From Peribacter sp043814035 (GTDB lineage: Bacteria > Patescibacteriota > Gracilibacteria > Peribacterales > Peribacteraceae), in the NCBI GenBank assembly GCA_043814035.1, contig JBDRKJ010000010.1:26410-90409 (forward strand): 64,000 bases of DNA, written 5' to 3'. Of this stretch, positions 41,048-48,530 are shown one piece after another. The stretch's first letter is position 1; every line of letters starts with the position of its first letter. The position numbers and the translations under genes were made by a program. The notes under the pieces are model-generated. The model had not been told where the DNA came from, did no database searches, and was given only the letters and a program-made list of their open reading frames with translations.

Positions 41048-41173
41048 ATCGCGAAGACAGGCTTCGCCTGTCTGGAGCGATACCGCTAAGGGAAGGGTGG
41101 GCTCATGGGAGAGACACCGGCTTGTCGGCCGTAGACCCGAAGGGCGAAGGCTGAAGGTTTGCCCCTTATGAAA
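41048..41173 (+). ncRNA. Two-hairpin structured motif, copy B
   Basis: Basal stem ATCGC (41,048-41,052) / GCGAT (41,077-41,081) with internal loop GAA/TGGA. Hairpin GACAGG/CCTGTC (41,056-41,061 / 41,067-41,072). TAAGGGAA (41,087-41,094). Second hairpin TCATGGG (41,103-41,109) / CCC...ATGA (41,162-41,171) with ACACC/GGTTT inside. Its terminal loop holds an extra ~35-nt insert around CCCGAAGGGCGAAGG, itself like a palindromic element. It lies between the lipoprotein gene and transketolase. Confidence 0.58.
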
Positions 41174-41275
41174 TTATCGTGCGACGAGCATCATCAGTGA
41201 CAACAGAACGATCACCGAGATGTTTATACCTAAGAATGGAAAACCGGACGAACGCTTCCTGATGGGATAACGCAT
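41174..41275 (-). CDS. Candidate 33-residue membrane peptide
   Basis: A short frame on the minus strand: ATG 41,275 to TAA 41,176-41,174. It has a basic N terminus (RYPIRKRSSG) and one hydrophobic segment (INISVIVLLSLMMLVA). A TACATT box lies about 11 nt upstream. It is too short for certainty, but it matches in style the small peptides at 46,901 and 50,381. Confidence 0.35.
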   Translation of the reverse strand: MRYPIRKRSSGFPFLGINISVIVLLSLMMLVAR

Positions 41276-41446
41276 AAGTAGTGAAAAATGTAGATCGGAG
41301 AGAGCCTAAGGATGAGGATCGATCGGGGCAACCAATCCCCCTTGATCACACGTCGAAACACCATTCTGATTTTGAGCAAATTTTGTACCCAGCTTTACGG
41401 ATCCACCCGAGAAATCTACACTCCTGATACCTCCTCTCCCAATCCT
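41276..41446 (+). other. Leader region of transketolase
   Basis: The plus-strand frame of tkt is open from 41,312, but these residues are not family-like. Nothing further is recognised; no Shine-Dalgarno site precedes the ATG at 41,447. Confidence 0.35.
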
Positions 41447-43774
41447 ATGCAAACTGGCAGACCTGATGTGCAATCACTCATTGGAAGGCCCACGAACGAT
41501 GTTCCTATGGCGCTTCAGCGTGTGATGAAAAGTGTACATCGCGGCGAGAGAATCTGGGTGGGGCCGAAGGAAGCAGAGTCATTGAGTGCAGAGGAAGAGA
41601 AAGCATACACACTCGCAGAGAAGATTCTGTGTCATCTCGCAGTGCAGGCACCCGTAAAGCACTCTTCCGGTCATCCCGGTGGCTCGCTCTCGGCCTTCAC
41701 CTTCTCTTACATGCTGAGTACGCTTCGCGATCCTGCGGTGGACCAGCCGCTCAGGATGAGTGCTGGGCACCTCTCGCTCCTCGCATACGGATTGCAGTGG
41801 CTCTTTGGACGAGAAGGAACCGACAAGCGACTTGCCTCTCCACAGACAATCATCGATACCTTTCGTATTCCCTCGGGGCTACCTGGGCACATCGAGGCCG
41901 GTGTGGGTGATATTCCCTTTGGCACTGGGCCTCTGGGTAAGGGGTTGAGCAACGCCCTTGGAGCAGCCTTCGGACTGAAATTTCAGAAGAAGCCGGGCAT
42001 CGTGGATGTACTACTGGCAGATGGCGACAGCCAGGAGGGCCAGGTGATGGAGGCTGTGCGACTCGCCGCTCACCTGAAGGTCGATAACCTCATCGTCCAC
42101 GGCGACTTCAACGACGTGCAGCTCTCGGGGCTGCCGAGCGAGACCGTGGCAGCGGACTTCGCAGAAATCGTGCATGCAGCGGGATGGCACGTCATCGAGG
42201 TACAGAACGGTAACGATCCCGCACAGGTGAAGACGGCAATTGAGCGAGCGACGGCACTCGTCGGCAAAGGCCACCCCATTTTCGTCTGCTACTACACCAC
42301 CATGGGGAACGGCATCTCGTTCATGGAAGAAGGATCCAATTCGGGTAAGAAAAACTACCACGGCGCACCATTGAACAAAGATGAGGCCGCCCTCGCCTTG
42401 AAGGAACTCCCCCCGCTCGAAGAAACAGTTCATGCGTACGAGTCCTTCCGTGCTCAGCAGAAGAAGCGCTACAAAGCAAAGCCGCGCGTCGAAACCGATC
42501 TCCCTCTCACATTGAGCGTGACAACACTCAAGGGCTTTGCGCGCACCGTAACGACTGAGAAAGGAGCCGCACGCAAAGACTTTGGCGCCACGCACTTGAA
42601 GAATCTCATGAAGGCGGATCAGCGCATCATGATCCTCCACGCAGATCTGGCAGGTTCGGGCGGATTCGACGAAGTGGCGAAGGAGTTCCCTGACCGCGTG
42701 ATCAATGTGGGCGTGGCCGAGGCGAATATGCTCATGATGGCCGCCGGTATGCGGCAGACAGGGTTGCTCCCCGTCACCTACACGTTCGCCGCCTTCGGCA
42801 CCAACGAAGCGCGCGCCAACGCACGACTCATCGATATCAACTGCGGACACACACGCTGCGGCATTCTCAATGACTGCACACACACCGGACTCTCGGTGGG
42901 CGAAGATGGCGAAACACATCAGGAGCAAAACCACTTCACGCTCCCCTTCCGCTCAACACAGGTGTGGATGCCGGCCGATAGCAATCAGGCAGCCGCCATG
43001 GCGGAGAGGGCGATGGAAATCATCGCCGAAGGGCACCAGAGCGTCTTTGTCTTCTCGCCACGTACCGGGCATGAGCAGCTTAAAAATCCAACAGGGGAAA
43101 TTCTCTACGGAGTGGATTACACGTTTACAGGAGCAATGGATCTCATCCGGGGATCGGATAACGCATTGGACCAGGTGACGATCATCGCCACGGGCATTCC
43201 GGTGCACCGCGCAGTAGAAGCGGCGGATCAGCTGCTCGCAAGCCCCGAGAAGGTTCGCGTGCGCGTTCTCAATGTGGGCAGTATCCGGCCGATCGACGCC
43301 TCAGCGGTGTTGAAGGCCGCTCTCGAAACCGGTCGTTTGATCGTCGCCGAAGATCACAACAGTGAGGGAGGCCTCGCCTCGCAGGTGGCGGATATCATCG
43401 CCGACTTCGCACTCCCCTGCTCGCTTCGGCGCCTCGGCTTGAATCAGTACTTTCCCTCAGCCAAAGCGGAGGATTTGGAATTGATGGCGGGGCTCGATAC
43501 CGAGAGCATCCTCCATGCCGTCTTAGACGAGATCCATGCCGAAGTGCGCGGCGGCGAAGACGCCTTCGTGAGCGCGCTCTTCGAGATGGCGCACCACCTG
43601 CGCTTCAGCCGCTTCCACAAAACCGCGCTCCCCTTCGTCAAACATCTCCTCTCTCAGCAAGGCTACCTCGATACGCTCCGCATCAATTTCGCCAAGCGTG
43701 CCTGCCCTCAAGGCGAACTCCCGGAGAATGAGCAGCTGCTCGAACGACTGCAGGAAGAAACGCAAGCTCTCTGA
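41447..43774 (+). CDS. tkt: Transketolase
   Basis: A full-length one-chain transketolase (775 residues from ATG 41,447), TPP-dependent, moving two-carbon units in the pentose phosphate pathway. Seen: AVQAPVKHSSGHPGGSLSAF (substrate His region), GPLGKGLSNALGAAFG, the TPP/Mg motif LADGDSQEGQVMEAVRLAAHLKVDNLIVHGDFND, the pyrimidine domain with INVGVAEANMLMMAAGMRQTG, TFAAFGTNEARANARLIDIN and HTGLSVGEDGETHQ, and the C-terminal domain with VAEDHNSEGGLASQVADI. An upstream ATG at 41,312 is in frame, but the added residues look non-coding. It works with tal upstream. Confidence 0.95.
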   Translation: MQTGRPDVQSLIGRPTNDVPMALQRVMKSVHRGERIWVGPKEAESLSAEEEKAYTLAEKILCHLAVQAPVKHSSGHPGGSLSAFTFSYMLSTLRDPAVDQPLRMSAGHLSLLAYGLQWLFGREGTDKRLASPQTIIDTFRIPSGLPGHIEAGVGDIPFGTGPLGKGLSNALGAAFGLKFQKKPGIVDVLLADGDSQEGQVMEAVRLAAHLKVDNLIVHGDFNDVQLSGLPSETVAADFAEIVHAAGWHVIEVQNGNDPAQVKTAIERATALVGKGHPIFVCYYTTMGNGISFMEEGSNSGKKNYHGAPLNKDEAALALKELPPLEETVHAYESFRAQQKKRYKAKPRVETDLPLTLSVTTLKGFARTVTTEKGAARKDFGATHLKNLMKADQRIMILHADLAGSGGFDEVAKEFPDRVINVGVAEANMLMMAAGMRQTGLLPVTYTFAAFGTNEARANARLIDINCGHTRCGILNDCTHTGLSVGEDGETHQEQNHFTLPFRSTQVWMPADSNQAAAMAERAMEIIAEGHQSVFVFSPRTGHEQLKNPTGEILYGVDYTFTGAMDLIRGSDNALDQVTIIATGIPVHRAVEAADQLLASPEKVRVRVLNVGSIRPIDASAVLKAALETGRLIVAEDHNSEGGLASQVADIIADFALPCSLRRLGLNQYFPSAKAEDLELMAGLDTESILHAVLDEIHAEVRGGEDAFVSALFEMAHHLRFSRFHKTALPFVKHLLSQQGYLDTLRINFAKRACPQGELPENEQLLERLQEETQAL

Positions 43775-43804
43775 GTTCACGGCATCCTGTTGTACACTAT
43801 CTAC

Positions 43805-43896
43805 GGAAGGGTGGCCGAGTGGTCTATGGCGACGGTCTTGAAAACCGTTATCCCGCACCTGCGGGATCGAGGGTTCGAATCCCTCCCCTTCCGCCA
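43805..43896 (+). tRNA. tRNA-Ser (TGA)
   Basis: 92 nt with acceptor GGAAGGG/CCCTTCC, anticodon loop CTTGAAA (TGA), long variable arm TCCCGCA/TGCGGGA, T arm GAGGG-TTCGAAT-CCCTC and an encoded GCCA end. Its last 20 nt are repeated 102 nt downstream. Confidence 0.95.
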
Positions 43897-43949
43897 CGCT
43901 CACAACAACTCTCACATCGACGCTCTCACAGACTTACGCAGGGTGGGAT

Positions 43950-43998
43950 GAGAAGTTTACCCCGAGCGTAGCCGAGGGGAATCCCTCCCCTTCCGCCA
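43950..43998 (+). repeat. Palindromic element plus duplicated tRNA-Ser 3' end
   Basis: GAGAAGTTTA (43,950-43,959), then arms CCCC/GGGG around loop GAGCGTAGCCGA (43,960-43,979), then GAATCCCTCCCCTTCCGCCA (43,979-43,998), an exact copy of tRNA-Ser 43,877-43,896. GGGAT just before the element pairs with ATCCC of the copied tail. The same module, including GAGAAGTTTA, occurs at tRNA-Pro. Confidence 0.8.
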
Positions 43999-44073
43999 TA
44001 GTTGAATTGGGACCGATTCACGATTTGCGATGCAATAGTGCGACTGTTACGATGCGCCTGTACCCCCTTGCAC

Positions 44074-45114
44074 ATGATGTGTTCGAAACTCGCCTCTCGC
44101 ACATGCACAGCTATTTTCGTGCTCTCGCTGCTCCTGCCGACCGTATCAGCAGCCGCAGATGCAAAAGGATTCAGTGATGTCACGCCGGGCACACCCGTTG
44201 CCGAAGCGGCAGAATACCTGCGCTCCGTGAAGATCCTCAGTGGATACGATGACGGAACATTTCGACCAAGTCAGAAGGTCAACCGCGCCGAGGCGATCAA
44301 GATCATCATCGCTCCCCTGCTTAAACAAGAGGCACTCGATCAGCTGACACAAACCCCTTTCTCCGATATCAAGGCCGGCGAGTGGTATCTGCCGTACGTC
44401 GAGGCGGCACGACAGAACTCCATTGTTGACGGTCCACCGACAAAGGCCACCTTCAATGGAACACAACCTGTAAAAAAGATGGAGTTCATCAAGATGGTGC
44501 TACTCGCGTACCGCATCGATCCCAGTTCCTACAGCGAAATTCGTTTGCCGCTCTCTTCAGATGTCACCGATCCCACCACGTGGTACTACCCCTACCTGCG
44601 TTACGCCATTACTGCCTCGATGACGATGGTGACAGGGGAAGGCACGCTGGATCCCGGTCGTGAACTCACGCGCGGCGATACCGCTCTCATCCTGTATCGC
44701 TTTCTCATGTACCGCAATGGTAAGCGCACGCAGGCCCTCCTCTCCGAAGCGGAAAGCGAGATCCTCGTCGTGCTTGGCAGCATCAAAGAAAATAATCTGG
44801 AACAGGCAGAGTATGCATCGGCGCGTGCGCTGCTCGCGGCCCGCGGTGCAAACGCGGGTTCCCCGAATCAACCATTAATCCAAAGTGCCCTCAAAATCAC
44901 CGAGGCGTTCCGCGCCATCGTCCGAGGATACCGTGCCGGAGTAAATCAGGAATTCGATGAGACCATTCGTCTGTGCGGCGATGCCTGGACCCTCGCCTCT
45001 CGCGGCAAAGAACTAAGCTCCGAGCTCGGGAATCTGACGGATCAGGTGCAGACACTGGCAAAGAACCTCGCCGACACGGCCCGTACAGCAAAGGCTGGCT
45101 CAGTCTCGCCATGA
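44074..45114 (+). CDS. S-layer homology (SLH) domain protein
   Basis: 346 residues from ATG 44,074, chosen because it opens a signal peptide (MCSKLASRTCTAIFVLSLLLPTVSAAA). Three SLH-like domains follow: KGFSDVTPGTPVAEAAEYLRSVKILSGYDDGTFRPSQKVNRAEAIKII, FSDIKAGEWYLPYVEAARQNSIVDG, and TTWYYPYLRYAITASMTMVTGEGTLDPGRELTRGDTALILYRF. SLH domains bind pyruvylated wall polymers. The C-terminal ~120 residues are helical. Its stop overlaps the riboflavin kinase start as ATGA. Confidence 0.9.
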   Translation: MMCSKLASRTCTAIFVLSLLLPTVSAAADAKGFSDVTPGTPVAEAAEYLRSVKILSGYDDGTFRPSQKVNRAEAIKIIIAPLLKQEALDQLTQTPFSDIKAGEWYLPYVEAARQNSIVDGPPTKATFNGTQPVKKMEFIKMVLLAYRIDPSSYSEIRLPLSSDVTDPTTWYYPYLRYAITASMTMVTGEGTLDPGRELTRGDTALILYRFLMYRNGKRTQALLSEAESEILVVLGSIKENNLEQAEYASARALLAARGANAGSPNQPLIQSALKITEAFRAIVRGYRAGVNQEFDETIRLCGDAWTLASRGKELSSELGNLTDQVQTLAKNLADTARTAKAGSVSP

Positions 45115-45527
45115 TGCCCAGCGCCCTCCCCTCCTTCACCGCCCGTGTTGTAAAGGGTGCCGGACGCGGGCGCACGATGGGTTCTCCCACGCTCAATCTT
45201 GCACTTGGCAATCTTCCCCGTGCACTCAAGGACGGCATTTACGCCTGCCGCGTTTCGTGGAATCGACAACACTTCTCTGCCGCCATGCACGTGGGTCCAC
45301 GACCGGTCTTCAAGGCAGATCGCGCCTGCGAACTCCACGTGATCGATCGTGCTATTCGCCGTGCTCCTGTTCGCGTGACAGTGGAAGTAATACAGCGACT
45401 CAGAAGCATCCGCAATTTCCCAACGGTCGAAAAACTTCAAGGGCAGATTGTAAAAGATATCGCGCAAACGAAGCAGATTATGACAAAGAAAGAAGGGAGG
45501 AAGCGCAACAACCCCTCACACACGTGA
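45111..45527 (+). CDS. Riboflavin kinase (stand-alone RibF C-terminal domain)
   Basis: 138 residues from ATG 45,111, coupled by ATGA overlap to the SLH gene. It contains GAGRGRTMGSPTLNL (nucleotide-binding PTAN-like motif, here PTLN), KDGIYACRVSW, AMHVGPRPVFKADRACELHVID and the NFPTVEKLQGQIVKDI C-terminal helix of flavokinases. The product would convert riboflavin to FMN. The FAD synthetase (nucleotidyltransferase) half of RibF is missing. The canonical NPT of most flavokinases reads SPT here. Confidence 0.87.
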   Translation: MMPSALPSFTARVVKGAGRGRTMGSPTLNLALGNLPRALKDGIYACRVSWNRQHFSAAMHVGPRPVFKADRACELHVIDRAIRRAPVRVTVEVIQRLRSIRNFPTVEKLQGQIVKDIAQTKQIMTKKEGRKRNNPSHT

Positions 45528-45533
45528 TACTCT
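45528..45533 (+). promoter_or_regulatory. -10 box of the Mur ligase
   Basis: TACTCT lies 9 nt before the GTG at 45,543 and begins at the stop of riboflavin kinase. Confidence 0.35.
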
Positions 45534-45542
45534 TACTGCGTT

Positions 45543-46841
45543 GTGAAACCCCTCCTCCGCTCCCTTAAGAAGGCCATTCCGCAACGAAGCCCGCTGCGCA
45601 TCGCTTGGCATCAGGGCAAGGCATTTGCGGCAGCACTCCTCTATGGCTTTCCCGCACGGCGACTCACCATCATCTCTGTCACGGGGACGGATGGCAAAAC
45701 AACGACTGTCGGCATGGTCGCCCACATCCTCACAACTACGGGGGTCAAAACCGGCGCACTCTCGACCGCATTCCTCCAAGTGGAGAAAGAGCGCGAATGG
45801 AACGCCACCCAGAAGACCTCTCCCTCGCCGTTCCTCATTCAGAAATTTCTCAGACGTCTCGTCCGCGCCGGATGCACGCACGCCGTGCTCGAAGTCTCGT
45901 CACACGGGCTTGTGCAGAAGCGGCTCAACTACACCTGGCCGCTCGTCGGCGCCGTGACGAACGTAACGCCCGAGCACCTCGATTACCACGGCACGCTCGA
46001 GCAGTACCGCAGAGACAAAGGGCTTCTCTTTCACATGATCCGCCCCGGCGGGGCGAAGATCCTCAACCGCGATGATGAGAGTGCAAAACTCTACGAGCAG
46101 ATCACTACAGCACATACGCTCACCTACGGTCACACGGAGACGGCAGACCTATGGATCTCAGATGTTCGCACTTCTCTCACGGAAACACGTGCTCGGCTCC
46201 ACTCCAAAACAAACGGCCAAGAGGCAATGAACGACCTCGTACTCACACTCCTCGGATCTTTCAATCTCGACAACGCCTGCTGTGCCATCGCGTGTGCGCA
46301 GGCTGTCAACATTCCAGTGGAACGCGCTGTGGAATCGCTGCGCTCCTTCACGGGCATCGCCGGACGCATGGAACGGATCGACGAGGGGCAACCATTCGCC
46401 GTGTTCGTGGATTTCACCGTTACACCCGCCGCGTATGAGAAGACCTTAAAGACATTACGTACGATGCTCCCCGAGGAAAATCGTATCCTTGTACTCACAG
46501 GGAGCTGCGGAGACCGCATGCGCGAAAAACGCCCGATTGTCGGTCGATTGTGCTCCGAACTCGCCGACGTGGTGGTGGTGACGAACGAAGATCCCTACAC
46601 CGAAGACCCAGAGAAGATCATCGAGGAGGTGTGGGCGGGAGTTGATCAATCAAAAACCGAGGCACACAAAATCTTTGATCGCAGGGAGGCGATGGCCTTA
46701 CTCTTCTCACAGGCCAATCCCGGCGACGCCGTGATCCTGTGTGCCAAGGGCAGCGACACGACCATGATGACCGCCGAGGGGCAGATTCCATGGAACGAGC
46801 GCGAAATCGCGCGGGAGCTTTTGCACTCACATAAAAATTGA
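45543..46841 (+). CDS. murE: MurE-like Mur ligase
   Basis: An ATP-dependent ligase of the Mur family (432 residues, GTG start). P-loop ISVTGTDGKTTTVGM, LEVSSHGLVQKRLNY, NVTPEHLDYHGTLEQYRRDKGLLF, LLGSFNLDNACCAIACA and GIAGRMERIDEGQPFAVFVDF place it with MurE (UDP-MurNAc-tripeptide synthase). The N-terminal domain of typical MurE is short. The usual DYAHTPD motif reads DFTVTPA, losing the His, and the DNPR meso-DAP motif is replaced by NEDPYTEDP, so the third amino acid is probably not meso-DAP. A hairpin (46,838-46,869) follows the stop. Confidence 0.88.
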   Translation: MKPLLRSLKKAIPQRSPLRIAWHQGKAFAAALLYGFPARRLTIISVTGTDGKTTTVGMVAHILTTTGVKTGALSTAFLQVEKEREWNATQKTSPSPFLIQKFLRRLVRAGCTHAVLEVSSHGLVQKRLNYTWPLVGAVTNVTPEHLDYHGTLEQYRRDKGLLFHMIRPGGAKILNRDDESAKLYEQITTAHTLTYGHTETADLWISDVRTSLTETRARLHSKTNGQEAMNDLVLTLLGSFNLDNACCAIACAQAVNIPVERAVESLRSFTGIAGRMERIDEGQPFAVFVDFTVTPAAYEKTLKTLRTMLPEENRILVLTGSCGDRMREKRPIVGRLCSELADVVVVTNEDPYTEDPEKIIEEVWAGVDQSKTEAHKIFDRREAMALLFSQANPGDAVILCAKGSDTTMMTAEGQIPWNEREIARELLHSHKN

Positions 46842-46869
46842 GTCGCGACCGGTGAAGGAAGCGACTCAA
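46838..46869. terminator. Hairpin terminator after the Mur ligase
   Basis: TTGAGTCGC (46,838-46,846) pairs with GCGACTCAA (46,861-46,869). It starts at the Mur ligase stop and also lies downstream of the minus-strand small gene at 46,901. Confidence 0.6.
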
Positions 46870-46900
46870 GAGCGTTCATCCTATTCCCCCCTTCCTGTCG

Positions 46901-47017
46901 TCAGCGGTCCCGCCATCGTTGGTACAGACCAACAATGAGAAACATGAGACAGGCGCCGGCAACAGCAATCATTTCCATGTCGCCGCCGTCGGATAGGAAT
47001 TCCCGGAGAGCATTCAT
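46901..47017 (-). CDS. 38-residue single-pass membrane peptide with strong Shine-Dalgarno
   Basis: ATG at 47,017, stop at 46,901. The sequence NALREFLSDGGDMEM is followed by a hydrophobic helix (IAVAGACLMFLIVGLY) and a basic end (QRWRDR). GGAGGAG lies 5 nt upstream (47,023-47,029), the clearest ribosome-binding site in the window. It stands alone between the convergent Mur ligase and the divergent rnhB. I do not recognise it. A regulatory membrane peptide or a type-I-toxin-like peptide are possibilities only. Confidence 0.6.
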   Translation of the reverse strand: MNALREFLSDGGDMEMIAVAGACLMFLIVGLYQRWRDR

Positions 47018-47150
47018 ATTTGCTCCTCCATAAGTAAGGAATTCTGAAACGGAACAGAATGAACAAGTCGATACCTCTTTCACCACACCTGTGAGATTCG
47101 CGCGATACCGACCTCTGCATTCAAAGCGTACGCTGTGAGAGAACTTACAT

Positions 47151-47156
47151 TATAGT
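47151..47156 (+). promoter_or_regulatory. Candidate -10 box of rnhB
   Basis: TATAGT about 23 nt before the ATG at 47,180 in an AT-rich stretch. Confidence 0.35.
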
Positions 47157-47200
47157 AATGTATTTTACATTTTTGTCAAATGTTAAAGAAGGGTTCATCA

Positions 47201-47815
47201 ATGGCTGTTATTGCTGGAATTGATGAGGCAGGACGAGGGGCATTGGCGGGCCCCGTTGTTGCAGGAGCCTGCATACTGCCGGAAGGGACTCCCCTGCCGC
47301 GCTTCATTCGCGACAGCAAGCAACTCACACCCAAACGACGCGAAGAAGCCTTTGCGTGGATCAGCACACACTGTGCGTTTGGATACGGCATCGTGGAGTC
47401 CACATTCATCGACGCAAACGGAATTCTTCCGGCAACCGAGAGAGCAATGCAGGAAGCCGTTGCCATGCTGGCAAAGACGAAAAAACCCACCTACCTGCTC
47501 GTCGATGGCCGCGATAAGTTCTGGTTCGACTATCCGCACAGCGCCGTCATCAACGGTGATGCGCTTGAATCCTGTATCGCAGCGGCCTCGATCGTGGCCA
47601 AGGTCACGCGTGATCGCATGATGGTGGAGCAAGACGGACAGTTCCCCGAATATGGCTTCGCCATACACAAAGGGTACGGCACACCAGAACACTTTGCGGC
47701 GATCAAAGCGACGGGCCCCTCGCCGATGCACCGCCAGACCTTCCTCTCCTCCATACAAACCAGAGCGCCAGACCCAGTGCGAAAAGCGGCAACGTGTACA
47801 ACTGCCCGCGCGTGA
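47201..47815 (+). CDS. rnhB: Ribonuclease HII
   Basis: RNase HII cuts RNA in RNA-DNA hybrids and at misincorporated ribonucleotides. Seen: AVIAGIDEAGRGALAGPVVAG (Asp-Glu pair), DSKQLTPKRREE, LVDGRDKF, NGDALESCIAAASIVAKVTRDRMM and GYGTPEHFAAIKATGPSPMHRQTF. ATG 47,201 gives the family N terminus and has AAGAAGGG just upstream; ATG 47,180 would add seven residues. The frame continues about 27 residues past MHRQTF and overlaps the 3' end of lgt on the other strand by 113 bp. Confidence 0.93.
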   Translation: MAVIAGIDEAGRGALAGPVVAGACILPEGTPLPRFIRDSKQLTPKRREEAFAWISTHCAFGYGIVESTFIDANGILPATERAMQEAVAMLAKTKKPTYLLVDGRDKFWFDYPHSAVINGDALESCIAAASIVAKVTRDRMMVEQDGQFPEYGFAIHKGYGTPEHFAAIKATGPSPMHRQTFLSSIQTRAPDPVRKAATCTTARA

Positions 47816-48515
47816 GCGAGAACAGACCAAAGGATACGAGAGGGCTATCGGGTTCGCGCACGAACTCCACGAGGAACCGCAGTGTGCTGTAGAGCAAAAG
47901 AAAGAGTGCAAACGTGCCGCCGGGCTTACGCCTTCGTGTTCGCCACAGGTGCCAGAAACAGATGCCGGCAATGAGCAGATCTTTGCCGACCGCGTAGAGC
48001 TGAACGGGATGACGCAATCCATCGAGGCCAGGAAACGTCATGCCCCAGGGCAGCGCCGTGACGGTGCCTGCCAGCTCCAGGTTGATGAAGTTGCCTATGC
48101 GACCGAGTGCGAGGCCCACCGCACCCGGCACTACGGCAACATCGAGAAGCGCGAGGAGCGGAATGTGCCGACGACGGGCAACCAGTAACAACGCAAGACC
48201 CACGCCGAGAAACCCGCCATGCGAAGACATGCCACCCTTCCAAACCGCAAAGATTTCCCACGGGTGAAGCGCGAAGGCTACGGGATGATAGAAGAATACG
48301 TAGCCAAGCCTGCCCCCGATGAGCACGCCCAGAATGCCAGCGGTAAGCAGACTCGACCAATCATCCCGCTTCAGTGCGAGATAGCGAGAATCCTGCAGCC
48401 GCGGCAGCATCCAGAAGGCCAGCAGAAACGCGGTGACGTACAGAACCCCGTACCAGTGGATGGATAACCCAAAGAGGGTTACGGCCACGGCACGCTCAGG
48501 GAAGAACGCGATCAT
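47703..48515 (-). CDS. lgt: Prolipoprotein diacylglyceryl transferase
   Basis: Lgt attaches diacylglycerol to the lipobox Cys of prolipoproteins. The 270-residue protein has seven membrane segments and the signature GRIGNFINLELAGTVT. Also seen: SIHWYGVLYVTAFLLAF, GGRLGYVFFYHP, GGMSSHGGFLGV and HPVQLYAVGKDLLIAG. It starts 15 nt after the sortase stop, so the two genes are likely co-transcribed as an envelope-anchoring operon. Its 3' end overlaps rnhB tail to tail. Confidence 0.95.
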   Translation of the reverse strand: MIAFFPERAVAVTLFGLSIHWYGVLYVTAFLLAFWMLPRLQDSRYLALKRDDWSSLLTAGILGVLIGGRLGYVFFYHPVAFALHPWEIFAVWKGGMSSHGGFLGVGLALLLVARRRHIPLLALLDVAVVPGAVGLALGRIGNFINLELAGTVTALPWGMTFPGLDGLRHPVQLYAVGKDLLIAGICFWHLWRTRRRKPGGTFALFLLLYSTLRFLVEFVREPDSPLVSFGLFSLTRGQLYTLPLFALGLALWFVWRRGRSGGASARGPSL

Positions 48516-48530
48516 GACAGCAGTATACCC

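Noticed and set aside
41087..41100. T-box-like AGGGTGG in motif copy B
   Set aside because: The full T-box sequence (AGGGTGGNACCGCG) and a specifier stem are absent, and copy A lacks the similarity.
42011..42934. A 307-codon minus-strand frame in transketolase
   Set aside because: It is the mirror of the conserved transketolase coding sequence; long antisense frames are expected with this codon use.
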